In this document: positions 9,375-15,367 of the stretch, piece by piece
Layout: each line of letters begins with the position of its first letter
Position numbering within the stretch: position 1 is the stretch's first letter
Source of the DNA: CAYUAI01 sp964442745
GTDB lineage: Bacteria; Pseudomonadota; Gammaproteobacteria; S012-40
Length of the DNA stretch: 20,361 bases
Direction: 5' to 3'
Assembly (NCBI GenBank): GCA_964442745.1
Contig: CAYUAI010000070.1
Coordinates: 1-20,361, forward strand
The notes under the pieces: model-generated
The model's database searches: none
What the model saw: the letters and a program-made list of their open reading frames with translations, nothing else
Told to the model about the DNA's origin: nothing
Translations under genes and position numbers: made by a program

Positions 9375-9380
9375 TATACT
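9375..9380 (+). promoter_or_regulatory. Probable -10 element of the tRNA-Ile gene
   Basis: TATACT, followed by a C/G-rich discriminator (ACCCGCC), 12 bp before the mature tRNA 5' end. This is the usual form of stringently controlled stable-RNA promoters. No good -35 lies 17 bp upstream, so the call depends on the -10 and discriminator. The 9169-9392 gap after rpoD also has a 6-bp dyad (TTGGAA/TTCCAA, 9204-9220) that is not a convincing terminator. Confidence 0.45.
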
Positions 9381-9392
9381 ACCCGCCATCGC

Positions 9393-9469
9393 GGGCCTGT
9401 AGCTCAGTTGGTTAGAGCAGTGGACTCATAATCCATTGGTCGAAGGTTCGAGTCCTTCCAGGCCCACCA
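9393..9469 (+). tRNA. tRNA-Ile(CAT), probably lysidine-modified isoleucine tRNA
   Basis: The 77-nt cloverleaf includes an encoded CCA (9467-9469). The acceptor stem GGGCCTG pairs perfectly with CAGGCCC, the T stem GAAGG/CCTTC is perfect, and the anticodon loop CTCATAA has CAT at 9427-9429. A CAT anticodon could mean initiator Met, elongator Met or Ile2. The fully paired acceptor end excludes initiator Met. C4-G69 and C5-G68 in the acceptor stem are the pairs known to be recognised by the lysidine synthetase TilS in E. coli tRNA-Ile2, and the GACTCATAATC anticodon arm followed by TTGGTCG also matches that tRNA. Ile decoding AUA is therefore preferred over Met. Its 3' portion is the attachment site of the island to its right. 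Confidence 0.9.
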
Positions 9470-9471
9470 CT
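9426..9471 (+). repeat. attL-type repeat: 46-bp tRNA 3' segment (left copy)
   Basis: 46 bp from within the anticodon loop to two bases past the CCA are identical to 12110-12155. The left copy is part of the intact tRNA gene. Repeats that begin in the anticodon loop and end at the tRNA 3' end are the classic product of tyrosine-recombinase integration into a tRNA gene, where the element supplies a replacement 3' end. Confidence 0.9.
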
Positions 9472-9509
9472 CACCTTAAAAATCAACTGGTTGCGATGGC
9501 ACTGTAGGT

Positions 9510-9536
9510 CATGGCATGGCAATTGCGTAGGAATTA
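9510..9536. repeat. Left terminal inverted repeat of the IS
   Basis: 27 bp, matching 23 of 27 positions of the right end read in reverse complement. The conserved blocks are GGCATGG, AATTGC and TAGGAAT. The transposase stop codon begins at the next base, 9537. Confidence 0.85.
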
Positions 9537-10670
9537 TTAAGCATTAATAATTTTTTGCAAATATTTTTCATCCCATCCTGCTTTTTTTCTTTTTGCTGTT
9601 ACTCCTACCTTTGCGGATTTTTCACGGCTGATTAGATTCAGCGCTATCCTTTTGATTATACTGAGGTTTTCGGGCGCATTTTTTGTTCGTGTTCGGTTTA
9701 GGTCATCGGCAAAGCTGACATCGAGCGACCAGTGCAAGTTAATTTCGACTCGCCAATGGTTTCTGACTCCTCGCATAAAATCGTCGATATTTTTGTAATT
9801 TAACGAGGTTAAAAAGTATCGCTTTGAGGTTGTAGTTTCGTGATTTATGGTTCGTTTTACTTCGACCATTGCGATGCTTCTCAACCCAGCCCAACGACTG
9901 TCAAACGCCCAGTTATCCTTGGTTGTGATGAGTGTGTATTTACGATTTTCGATGCGTCCATGGTCTTTTATTTTCTCGATTTTGCGAATATTATGCATAT
10001 TTTTATACTGTGTTTTTTCGGCGATTTCGAAGATTTTTCGTACATCTTCAGCCAGCGTCGGCTGGTTGTCTTTTAGGTTCAAAATATAGTCCGCTTTTGC
10101 CTCAATAATATGCTCCGCAATTGCTCTTTGACAGCCCATCGCATCGATCGTGATAATGGCATTTTTTACGTCTAACATATTGAGTAGCCTAGGTATTGCC
10201 TCTATTTCATTCGACTTTTTATCCGTGCTAACCTGCCCTAAAACCAACCCATTTTCAACAGCCCAAGCACTCACCATATGCAACGGATCAACGCCCTTTT
10301 TTCGGTTGTGCGAACGACGAGAAGTTTTGCCGTCAATCGCAATGATTTCACGCTCATCAAAAATGCCAGAAAGAGAAGAAACCCAACTCACAAAACACTC
10401 CTCAAACCTAGAGGAATCAAGGCTTGCAAACAATCTGCCAAGAGTGTCATGCGACGGAATTCCATGCGGTAATTCTAGAAAATTACGCAGCCAATCCTCC
10501 TTGCTTTTTGCAAAATTATTGATCTCAACCCAATTATCAGCACCGCAGATACAACCCAAAATTGTAATCGCCAAAATATCCGACAATTTATGACGGAAAT
10601 TACTGTGATTCTCCTTGCGAGGCTCGTCCAAAACCTCAAAATAATCCAAAAATTCAGTAGATAATGACAT
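9537..10670 (-). CDS. ISAs1 family transposase (H-repeat type)
   Basis: DDE transposase that catalyses movement of the surrounding IS. The 377 aa are full length for the family. An N-terminal DDE-associated domain (FRHKLSDILAITILGCICGADNWVEI, about 24-50) is followed by the catalytic core with D113 in AIDGKTSRRS, D176 in ITIDAMGCQ and E309 in HWRVEINLHWSLDVSF. No frameshift or stop is seen, so the enzyme is probably functional. A GGGAG Shine-Dalgarno sequence (10677-10681, read on the minus strand) lies 6 nt before the ATG. The gene fills the IS from one end to just inside the other and is transcribed toward the tRNA. Confidence 0.96.
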   Translation of the reverse strand: MSLSTEFLDYFEVLDEPRKENHSNFRHKLSDILAITILGCICGADNWVEINNFAKSKEDWLRNFLELPHGIPSHDTLGRLFASLDSSRFEECFVSWVSSLSGIFDEREIIAIDGKTSRRSHNRKKGVDPLHMVSAWAVENGLVLGQVSTDKKSNEIEAIPRLLNMLDVKNAIITIDAMGCQRAIAEHIIEAKADYILNLKDNQPTLAEDVRKIFEIAEKTQYKNMHNIRKIEKIKDHGRIENRKYTLITTKDNWAFDSRWAGLRSIAMVEVKRTINHETTTSKRYFLTSLNYKNIDDFMRGVRNHWRVEINLHWSLDVSFADDLNRTRTKNAPENLSIIKRIALNLISREKSAKVGVTAKRKKAGWDEKYLQKIINA

Positions 10671-10782
10671 GTAAAACTCCCTATAATGATAAATTATAAA
10701 GAGTTATTATAGATTGGAAATTATATAAGTTACAGGCATATCAACGACTTAAAAGAAATATAATAAATATTATTACAAAATG

Positions 10783-10809
10783 TGATTCCTATGCAATTTC
10801 CATGCCTTG
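10783..10809. repeat. Right terminal inverted repeat of the IS
   Basis: The partner of 9510-9536. About 110 bp of AT-rich DNA between this end and the transposase start presumably contains the transposase promoter, read leftward. Confidence 0.85.
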
Positions 10810-10876
10810 TAGGTTGTTGAAACTTACATTGAAGCGTTACGTGAGCTAGCTAAGATTAAGCCGGAACTAATACGCC

Positions 10877-11008
10877 TTAATTGTTCGTATCGTAACCAGG
10901 TAAGGTTCCTCTCCAATTGGTAACCGCTTGACCTTGGCGCTGGTATAAATTGCTGTCGATGTGGTGAATCAGAACGTTGCGGCTCCAGCCATTCTGGATT
11001 GTCTGCAT
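10877..11008 (-). pseudogene. Decayed fragment of a YhcG/DUF1016-type PDDEXK nuclease gene
   Basis: A 43-codon minus-strand frame reads TIQNGWSRNVLIHHIDSNLYQRQGQAVTNWRGTLP. I recognise this as the linker between the DUF1016 N-terminal domain and the nuclease domain in YhcG-like proteins, usually of the form ENGWSRNVL..QI...LY.RQG.AVTNF..TLP. Upstream in the same frame an interrupted A-R-M-L-stop lies where family members have ARLWY, so the N-terminal half is also broken. After TLP the match stops and the PDDEXK core is absent. The whole gene would be about 350 aa; roughly a tenth remains. It sits between the IS and vapBC, so it is island cargo. Confidence 0.6.
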
Positions 11009-11219
11009 TACTACTTATAGCATTCTCGCTGTTTTTTTCTTTTCTGAATGATCCGAATAATATAGCCCCGCGAAAGTTATGAAACAGCTTGTTTCACTAT
11101 TTTCTCATCTTGTTGTTAATGACGGTCCAAATCGGAAGTAGTTTGCTAAGCAGTCCATCGTTCCCAGTGCAGGGTATTAGTGCAAAAAAACGGATAGAAT
11201 GTTCATTGGAAATATCCTG

Positions 11220-11618
11220 TTACACCCAACTTTCAACGCGAAGTCCCGGCACCCGTTCAAACTCTTTCATATTGTTAGTCACGAGAATTAGCCCCATAGC
11301 CCTTGCATGGCCAGCAATCATCATGTCGTAAGGGCCAATCGGTCGTCCGATACGATATAACTCAGCTCTTAACTGGCCAAAGTGTTCAGAGGCATGGCCT
11401 TCAAATGGCGCCACTTCTAGGCGTGCGATCAAACCCTCGATATCGGCAAGGTTTCGCTCTGGCTGGGATGACCGCTCAGCGCCATAGATCAGCTCACCTT
11501 TTGTGACGGCTGAGATGCACATTTGGTTTTCGTGTTGCTTGAAGGCTTCACGAACCTGTGTCGGACGATTTTTGATGGTGTAGATGACAATGTTGGTATC
11601 CAGCATGTATTTTAGCAC
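11220..11618 (-). CDS. vapC: VapC-type PIN-domain ribonuclease toxin
   Basis: Mg-dependent endoribonuclease toxin, held inactive by VapB; characterised relatives cleave initiator tRNA or other stable RNAs. The 132 aa form a single PIN domain with the acidic residues in place: D7 in MLDTN, E42 in KGELIYGAE, D98 in GPYDMMIAGHA, and the LVTNN segment with N115/N116 near the end. The start is GTG at 11618, which gives the usual MLKYMLDTN N-terminus; the ATG four codons later would remove a conserved strand. Two bases separate it from the vapB stop, so the two are translationally coupled. Intact, and probably the most important functional cargo of the island. Confidence 0.94.
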   Translation of the reverse strand: MLKYMLDTNIVIYTIKNRPTQVREAFKQHENQMCISAVTKGELIYGAERSSQPERNLADIEGLIARLEVAPFEGHASEHFGQLRAELYRIGRPIGPYDMMIAGHARAMGLILVTNNMKEFERVPGLRVESWV

Positions 11619-11620
11619 GC

Positions 11621-11857
11621 TTAAAGTGCCTCGCGCTCTTGATCGGTCGATTGCTCACGGGCGAGCATAAAATCATCGGATACGCCCCGGCCATCGAACC
11701 ACTGATCCCAGGACTCTCCTGCAGGGGTGATGATGCGGGTATTGCCAATGGCAACAATATCTACGGTTTTGATCGTGTCCGGTAAAGCGACCGGTTTGGG
11801 GAGTCGTATTGCCTGAGTTTTGTTGCTCTTGAATACAGTAGTATGGATTGCAGTCAT
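11621..11857 (-). CDS. vapB: VapB-type antitoxin
   Basis: The 78-aa antitoxin partner of VapC. The N-terminal half is a swapped-hairpin AbrB/SpoVT-type DNA-binding domain (TVFKSNKTQAIRLPKPVALPDTIKTVDIVAIGNTRIITPA, about 7-46). The C-terminal half (SWDQWFDGRGVSDDFMLARE) is the toxin-binding tail that normally occupies the VapC active site. The ATG at 11857 is preceded by GGAG about 10 nt upstream on the minus strand. Antitoxin before toxin and tight coupling fit autoregulation by VapBC of the promoter just upstream, which contains repeated GGTATATCC-like boxes. Confidence 0.93.
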   Translation of the reverse strand: MTAIHTTVFKSNKTQAIRLPKPVALPDTIKTVDIVAIGNTRIITPAGESWDQWFDGRGVSDDFMLAREQSTDQEREAL

Positions 11858-11870
11858 TATATAATCTCCA

Positions 11871-11931
11871 GGTATATCCGTTTGGTATATTCAACTATAT
11901 CGGCATTTAGGGATATATCAAGAGTATATCC
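11871..11931 (-). promoter_or_regulatory. vapBC promoter with repeated operator boxes
   Basis: On the minus strand, -35 TTGATA (11916-11921), a 16-bp spacer and -10 TATAGT (11894-11899) form a good sigma70-type promoter about 30 nt from the vapB start. Related boxes cover it: GGTATATCC (11871-11879), GGTATAT (11884-11890), GGATATATC (11911-11919) and GTATATCC (11924-11931), with the third in inverted orientation. Boxes overlapping both hexamers are what one expects of a VapBC-repressed operator. Binding by VapB is inferred. Confidence 0.65.
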
Positions 11932-12109
11932 ATCGAAGGGGGAGCAAGATGCTAATTACTAGCTTTGATTCAATGAGTAGCTTTAATTTTTCGTGCGGGA
12001 CTTTTGCGTGGATTAGTAGTGCATCGTTATGCATTGCGGGGCAAAGTTAGCAACGAGCGACCCAGATAATTTATTGATTAAATTAATTATTATGCTTTAC
12101 TTTGCGGTT

Positions 12110-12155
12110 TCATAATCCATTGGTCGAAGGTTCGAGTCCTTCCAGGCCCACCACT
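12110..12155 (+). repeat. attR-type repeat: orphan tRNA-Ile 3' segment (right copy)
   Basis: A perfect 46-bp copy of 9426-9471. It lacks the 5' half of the tRNA and cannot make a tRNA. Two bases of the DUF1232 gene stop codon fall inside it, so integration restored that stop. Confidence 0.9.
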
Positions 12156-12507
12156 ATTCGCCCGGTATCCCTGCAAACCATTCAGCTAACTTGTCGCTGG
12201 CTTGCCTTCTAATTGACGGTGTAATATACACAGCCACCGTAACAATCGCCGCCGCTAACACACTCAAATCATCGGCGAACCCCACCATTGGCGTCATATC
12301 AGGAATCGCATCAATGGGACTAATAAAATAGCCTAATGCAGTATAAATTACAGTTTTTGCCCACACGGGCGTATCCGGTGATTGCGCGGCATAATAAAGC
12401 TGCAACGCCTTTTCTAGCACCTTAATCCCAGCAATTTTGGCAACTTGCAGCAACTTCGCCCAGAAACGACCGCCGGTGTATTGAGATTCAAAATACCGAT
12501 GATTCAT
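12154..12507 (-). CDS. DUF1232 (YkvA-like) membrane protein
   Basis: Small inner-membrane protein of the DUF1232/YkvA family, function unknown. The signature is clear: VWAKTVIYTALGYFISPIDAIPDMTPMVGFADDLSVLAAAI, followed by a hydrophobic segment (VTVAVYI). A basic amphipathic N-terminal half (about 1-48) precedes it. Length is typical, about 117 aa. An AGGAGGAGG stretch at 12518-12526 (minus strand) serves either ATG 12507 (10 nt) or GTG 12513 (4-7 nt); I chose the ATG. The gene converges on the tRNA across the island, and before integration its stop codon would have overlapped the attachment site. It belongs to the core chromosome, not the island. Confidence 0.9.
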   Translation of the reverse strand: MNHRYFESQYTGGRFWAKLLQVAKIAGIKVLEKALQLYYAAQSPDTPVWAKTVIYTALGYFISPIDAIPDMTPMVGFADDLSVLAAAIVTVAVYITPSIRRQASDKLAEWFAGIPGE

Positions 12508-12513
12508 TTTCAC

Positions 12514-12863
12514 TCATCCTCCTCCTAGTGCATGAGCCAAATTCAAAATTTAATAGACAACAATTAACCAAAAATACAAAAAACCAGCCAGATATAGCGT
12601 CTATTCACCACACTGGAAACTATCCTCACACCACTTGTTGCGCTAATGACTCGCCAATTGCCTATTTTTTTGTTAACTTTAGACGCTTATTTAACGACTC
12701 CGTTTGGGCATTGACCAAACCACCCACAAATTTCAAAAATAGTAGAATTGGATTTTCATTGCTGCAAACACATTTAAAAATAAACCAAATCGCCCCCGAA
12801 TACCCTGTCACTAGCGGCAATTATGTTTATGCTTGCTCAGCCAGAATCTCCAACATACAGCTA
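12514..12863. other. Gene-free AT-rich stretch between the DUF1232 gene and the foldback element
   Basis: A 170-codon plus-strand frame (12528-13040) crosses this stretch and the foldback element, but it has no family features, amino-acid composition like translated noncoding DNA, and ends inside the PP2C gene, so it is dismissed. No strong promoter, hairpin or RNA gene is evident. Any promoter of the PP2C gene would have to lie here or within the element. Confidence 0.5.
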
Positions 12864-13024
12864 GGAGGCTGTCCGAGAATGGAAAGCCTACTACGGAAAA
12901 CCCATTTTGCGCCTATATCTCGATCCTTTTCGACCAATAGCGACGGCTACCCCCCTCAAATGATCGAAAAATATGCACTAAAATGGATTCCCCTCGCAAC
13001 GACGTCCATTCTCGGACAGCCTCC
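12864..13024. repeat. 161-bp foldback / MITE-like element with 20-bp perfect terminal inverted repeats
   Basis: The ends are perfect inverted copies: GGAGGCTGTCCGAGAATGGA at 12864-12883 and its complement at 13005-13024. Inner arms continue the symmetry imperfectly (CCATTTT near 12900 against AAAATGG near 12980, then ATAT and CGAT blocks), so the whole element can fold into one long hairpin. No coding capacity. The size and perfect termini fit a non-autonomous IS derivative; no clear target duplication is seen (CTA before, AGG after). It ends 12 bp before the PP2C start codon and contributes to that leader. Confidence 0.75.
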
Positions 13025-13036
13025 AGGTAAACACCC

Positions 13037-13777
13037 ATGAACAACCCAAACATATGTGTGCACTGGACATCGTCAGGGTCCACAAACAAAGGGAAAGTCC
13101 GAGCAATCAATGAAGATTCATTTTTAGATCGCCCGACCGCCGGCATTTGGGTCGTTGCGGATGGAATGGGAGGGCATGAAGCCGGTGAGATTGCTAGTCG
13201 CATGATAACAGAATCACTCAATGAGTTCATTCCACCCGACACTTTAGGAAAGTTTATTGATACAGTGGAAGATACGTTACTCGATGTTGATCGGAAATTG
13301 CGTGACCTAGCCACCATAGAATATGGCAACCGCACGATTGGCAGCACGGTAGTGGTACTTATCGCCTTCAAAAACTATATTGCTTATCTTTGGGCCGGTG
13401 ACAGCAGGGCTTATCTATTTAGGGAAGGCAAACTGAAACAACTGACCGTTGACCATAGCGAAATACAAAACTTGATCGACATGGGTGCCATTTCCCCTGA
13501 ACATGCCAATAATCACCCGGCCTCAAACATCATTACCCGCGCTGTCGGTGCAGTACACGAGCTTCACATTGATGTTGGCGTTGAAAAAACTTACGATGGA
13601 GACACCTTTTTATTGTGTACTGATGGTCTATATCGCGACTTAAACGAAGAAGAAATGACCAATTTATTAGCTAAGGAAGATACTGAAACCATCGGCAATG
13701 AATTAATTGAATTAGCACTCACCAAACAAGCCCGAGATAACATCACGGTCGTCGTCGGCAGAGCCAAGCAGGCTTAA
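13037..13777 (+). CDS. PP2C-family (PPM) serine/threonine protein phosphatase
   Basis: Soluble metal-dependent phosphatase, 246 aa, the size of bacterial single-domain Stp/PppA-type enzymes. All core motifs are visible: E26-D27 in VRAINEDSF, D42-G43 in VVADGMGGHEAGEIAS, IGSTVVVL (101-108), LWAGDSRAYLF (118-128), LTVDHS (136-141), ITRAVG (166-171), D196 in LLCTDGLY and D234 in ARDNITVVV. The metal-binding aspartates are intact, so it should be active. No Ser/Thr kinase or FHA protein lies in the window, and its partner is unknown. The ATG is 12 bp after the foldback element, with AGG at 13025-13027 as a modest Shine-Dalgarno sequence. A membrane protein gene follows 218 bp downstream. Confidence 0.95.
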   Translation: MNNPNICVHWTSSGSTNKGKVRAINEDSFLDRPTAGIWVVADGMGGHEAGEIASRMITESLNEFIPPDTLGKFIDTVEDTLLDVDRKLRDLATIEYGNRTIGSTVVVLIAFKNYIAYLWAGDSRAYLFREGKLKQLTVDHSEIQNLIDMGAISPEHANNHPASNIITRAVGAVHELHIDVGVEKTYDGDTFLLCTDGLYRDLNEEEMTNLLAKEDTETIGNELIELALTKQARDNITVVVGRAKQA

Positions 13778-13780
13778 ATT

Positions 13781-13810
13781 ACCGGCTAAAAGTCCATATT
13801 TTTAGCGGTT
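13781..13810 (+). terminator. Possible hairpin terminator after the PP2C gene
   Basis: ACCGgCTAAAA pairs with TTTTAGCGGT across a short A/T loop, with a one-base bulge, shortly after the stop codon. There is no U tract after the 3' arm, so termination efficiency is doubtful. It could separate this gene from the downstream membrane protein gene. Confidence 0.3.
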
Positions 13811-13995
13811 ACCAATCATCTTGGCAGGAAAAATTAAAAAACAGCCAACACGATATAGTCAAAACGTAATCCACCTCCATTGCCCACTCTCCAGACAGCC
13901 TAAAACGACAGCCAAGCGATAACACATGATTGTTGTCGCACATTACATCCCAACAAGTATATAATGTGAAAGAATTTAGCGGGTTATTTGTATTT

Positions 13996-14577
13996 ATGAT
14001 TAACGACTCATTACAACAACTGGCCCAAGCTCATAAGCTTGGCAATATCAGCAGGCAAGAATACCGCCAGCGCCGAGCAATATTGCTAGACGGTCTGCTT
14101 GATGAACCAACGTCAACACCCAAGCTTGAGAACACACTAGATATTGATAAAACGCAACCCATGCCTAGTCGTGTATATCGCTATAAAAAACATCGTGAAA
14201 AAATTCTGTATGCAACCATTAGTAGCGCACTGATCGTTGCAATGATTGCATTCTGGTACCAAACCAACTCGCCCGTCATCGACGAATCGACTCATACACC
14301 CATGATTCATAACCAAGCACTTAATTTAATCAATCGCTTTTTGCGACAAGATCAATGGGATGACAATACACTCGCTAAAGTATCGCAATACTGGCGCACA
14401 CTTCCTCAAAAAGAACGCCAAATGGCCACCAATAGCGATATATTCCAGCAACTTACCGACACCACTCGAAAAAAAATACATGAACAACGCCAGCCTGGTT
14501 TAACTATCAATACCCGTTTGCATGAATCCCAATTATTAAAATTTGCCAACACCTTAGGTATTAATCCGACGCTTTAA
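13996..14577 (+). CDS. Single-pass membrane protein with SHOCT-like N-terminus
   Basis: Not a named family to me. The N-terminal 35 residues (LQQLAQAHKLGNISRQEYRQRRAILLDGLL) have the short-helix pattern of SHOCT-type oligomerisation modules: a leucine-rich helix, G-x-I-S/T, E-x-Y, then a second helix. A Pro/Thr-rich linker leads to a basic patch (YRYKKHREK, about 61-69) and one transmembrane helix (about 71-88, ILYATISSALIVAMIAFWY). About 100 polar helical residues follow with a conserved-looking WRTLPQKER. With the basic side N-terminal, the N-terminus should be cytoplasmic and the C-terminus periplasmic. ATG 13996 (193 aa) is preferred to an upstream TTG at 13930. The 3' end overlaps the convergent hydrolase gene by 17 bp. 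It may work with the upstream phosphatase, by position only. Confidence 0.75.
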   Translation: MINDSLQQLAQAHKLGNISRQEYRQRRAILLDGLLDEPTSTPKLENTLDIDKTQPMPSRVYRYKKHREKILYATISSALIVAMIAFWYQTNSPVIDESTHTPMIHNQALNLINRFLRQDQWDDNTLAKVSQYWRTLPQKERQMATNSDIFQQLTDTTRKKIHEQRQPGLTINTRLHESQLLKFANTLGINPTL

Positions 14578-15244
14578 CGCCAAGAATCCTAAGCATCCAA
14601 TCCCTTAATACACGAATTTGCTGAGGGTACACCGAATGTGGCATATCATACTGACGCCACTCCACTTGATAACCTAACTTTTGCAATATGGATAAGGATT
14701 GTTCCGCTAAATGGATGGGGATTACCGTATCTTGAGTGCCATGCATCATCAATAATGGCGTATTTTGGTTAGCAATGTGTGCTTCTTCCGCCAGCTGCGA
14801 CGCTAATGGTAGGTAACTTGACAAGCTTATGATACCCGCCAACTTTTTAGGATAGCGAAGCCCACTATGTAAAACAATAGCTCCTCCCTGAGAAAACCCC
14901 ACTAAAAAAATCGACTCAGCCGCCACGCCCAAAGCCAATTCATTTTCAATCAGCGCCACTAATTGCTGCTTAGACTGGCGGATACCCCTCTCATCTTCAT
15001 TCGCACCAAAATTGACAGAATATACGTCGTACCACGCCCGCATGACCATACCACCATTGATTGTCACCGGAATATGTGGTGCGTGAGGAAATACAAATCG
15101 AATACCCGCTTGATCGGGCAAATTCAATTCACGAGCAATGGGTAAAAAATCATGCCCATCCGCCCCCAGACCATGGAGCCAAATAACACTCGCTTTGGCC
15201 TCTCCCAGAGGCTTAATTTCAATCGTTTCTAATAACGTTTCCAT
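14561..15244 (-). CDS. Alpha/beta-hydrolase carboxylesterase (phospholipase/carboxylesterase family)
   Basis: Cytoplasmic serine esterase related to Pseudomonas EstB and E. coli YpfH, acting on short-chain esters; the natural substrate is unknown. The 227 aa contain the whole fold: the oxyanion-side WLHGLGADGHDF (22-33), FVFPHAPHIPVTINGGMVMRAWYD (50-73), nucleophile S118 in GFSQGG, acid D172 in MMHGTQDTVIP and H203 in MPHSVYP. Length is standard. The ATG at 15244 gives a typical N-terminus. It overlaps the end of the membrane protein gene by 17 bp in convergent orientation and is divergent from lptM. Confidence 0.95.
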   Translation of the reverse strand: METLLETIEIKPLGEAKASVIWLHGLGADGHDFLPIARELNLPDQAGIRFVFPHAPHIPVTINGGMVMRAWYDVYSVNFGANEDERGIRQSKQQLVALIENELALGVAAESIFLVGFSQGGAIVLHSGLRYPKKLAGIISLSSYLPLASQLAEEAHIANQNTPLLMMHGTQDTVIPIHLAEQSLSILQKLGYQVEWRQYDMPHSVYPQQIRVLRDWMLRILGVKASD

Positions 15245-15367
15245 CTCAAAATATCCACAAAAATACCAAACGGTGAACCATATCTATACAAGCTATCTTA
15301 TAATATAATTCTGTCTTGAGAAATTTAAATGATGATCACACACGTGTATTGAATCACGGGGATAGCT

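Larger units (their letters stand above)
9510..10809 (-). mobile_element. ISAs1-family insertion sequence
   Basis: About 1.3 kb with a single transposase gene and imperfect terminal inverted repeats (9510-9536 and 10783-10809; 23 of 27 positions match, both ends starting CA.GGCATGG). It is flanked by a short direct repeat: TAGGT at 9505-9509 and 10810-10814, extendable to TGTAGGT if the exact IS boundary is moved. ISAs1 members usually generate 8-10 bp duplications, so either the boundary is slightly different or the duplication has decayed. Ends and transposase are intact, so it looks recently active. Confidence 0.88.
9426..12155. mobile_element. Small integrase-less genomic island in tRNA-Ile(CAT)
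   Basis: Bounded by the perfect 46-bp direct repeats of the tRNA 3' end; one repeat unit is 2,684 bp. It carries an ISAs1-family IS, a decayed YhcG/DUF1016 fragment, and an intact vapBC operon. No tyrosine recombinase, excisionase or replication gene is visible. The integrase of such islands usually lies next to the intact tRNA; here that place is taken by the IS, which starts 38 bp after the left repeat. I infer a once larger element reduced by deletion, or a non-autonomous element mobilised in trans. Confidence 0.75.

Noticed and set aside
9393..9469. Reading the CAT-anticodon tRNA as methionine
   Set aside because: The acceptor stem is fully paired, so it is not initiator Met, and C4-G69/C5-G68 plus the anticodon arm match the lysidine-type isoleucine tRNA better than elongator Met.
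11932..12109. Search for integrase or excisionase remnants between vapB and the right repeat
   Set aside because: No frame on either strand shows a recombinase motif; only noncoding A/T-rich sequence is visible.
12528..13040. A 170-codon plus-strand frame between the DUF1232 and PP2C genes
   Set aside because: It spans gene-free AT-rich DNA and the foldback element, has no recognisable domain and runs into the start of the PP2C gene; it looks like chance openness.
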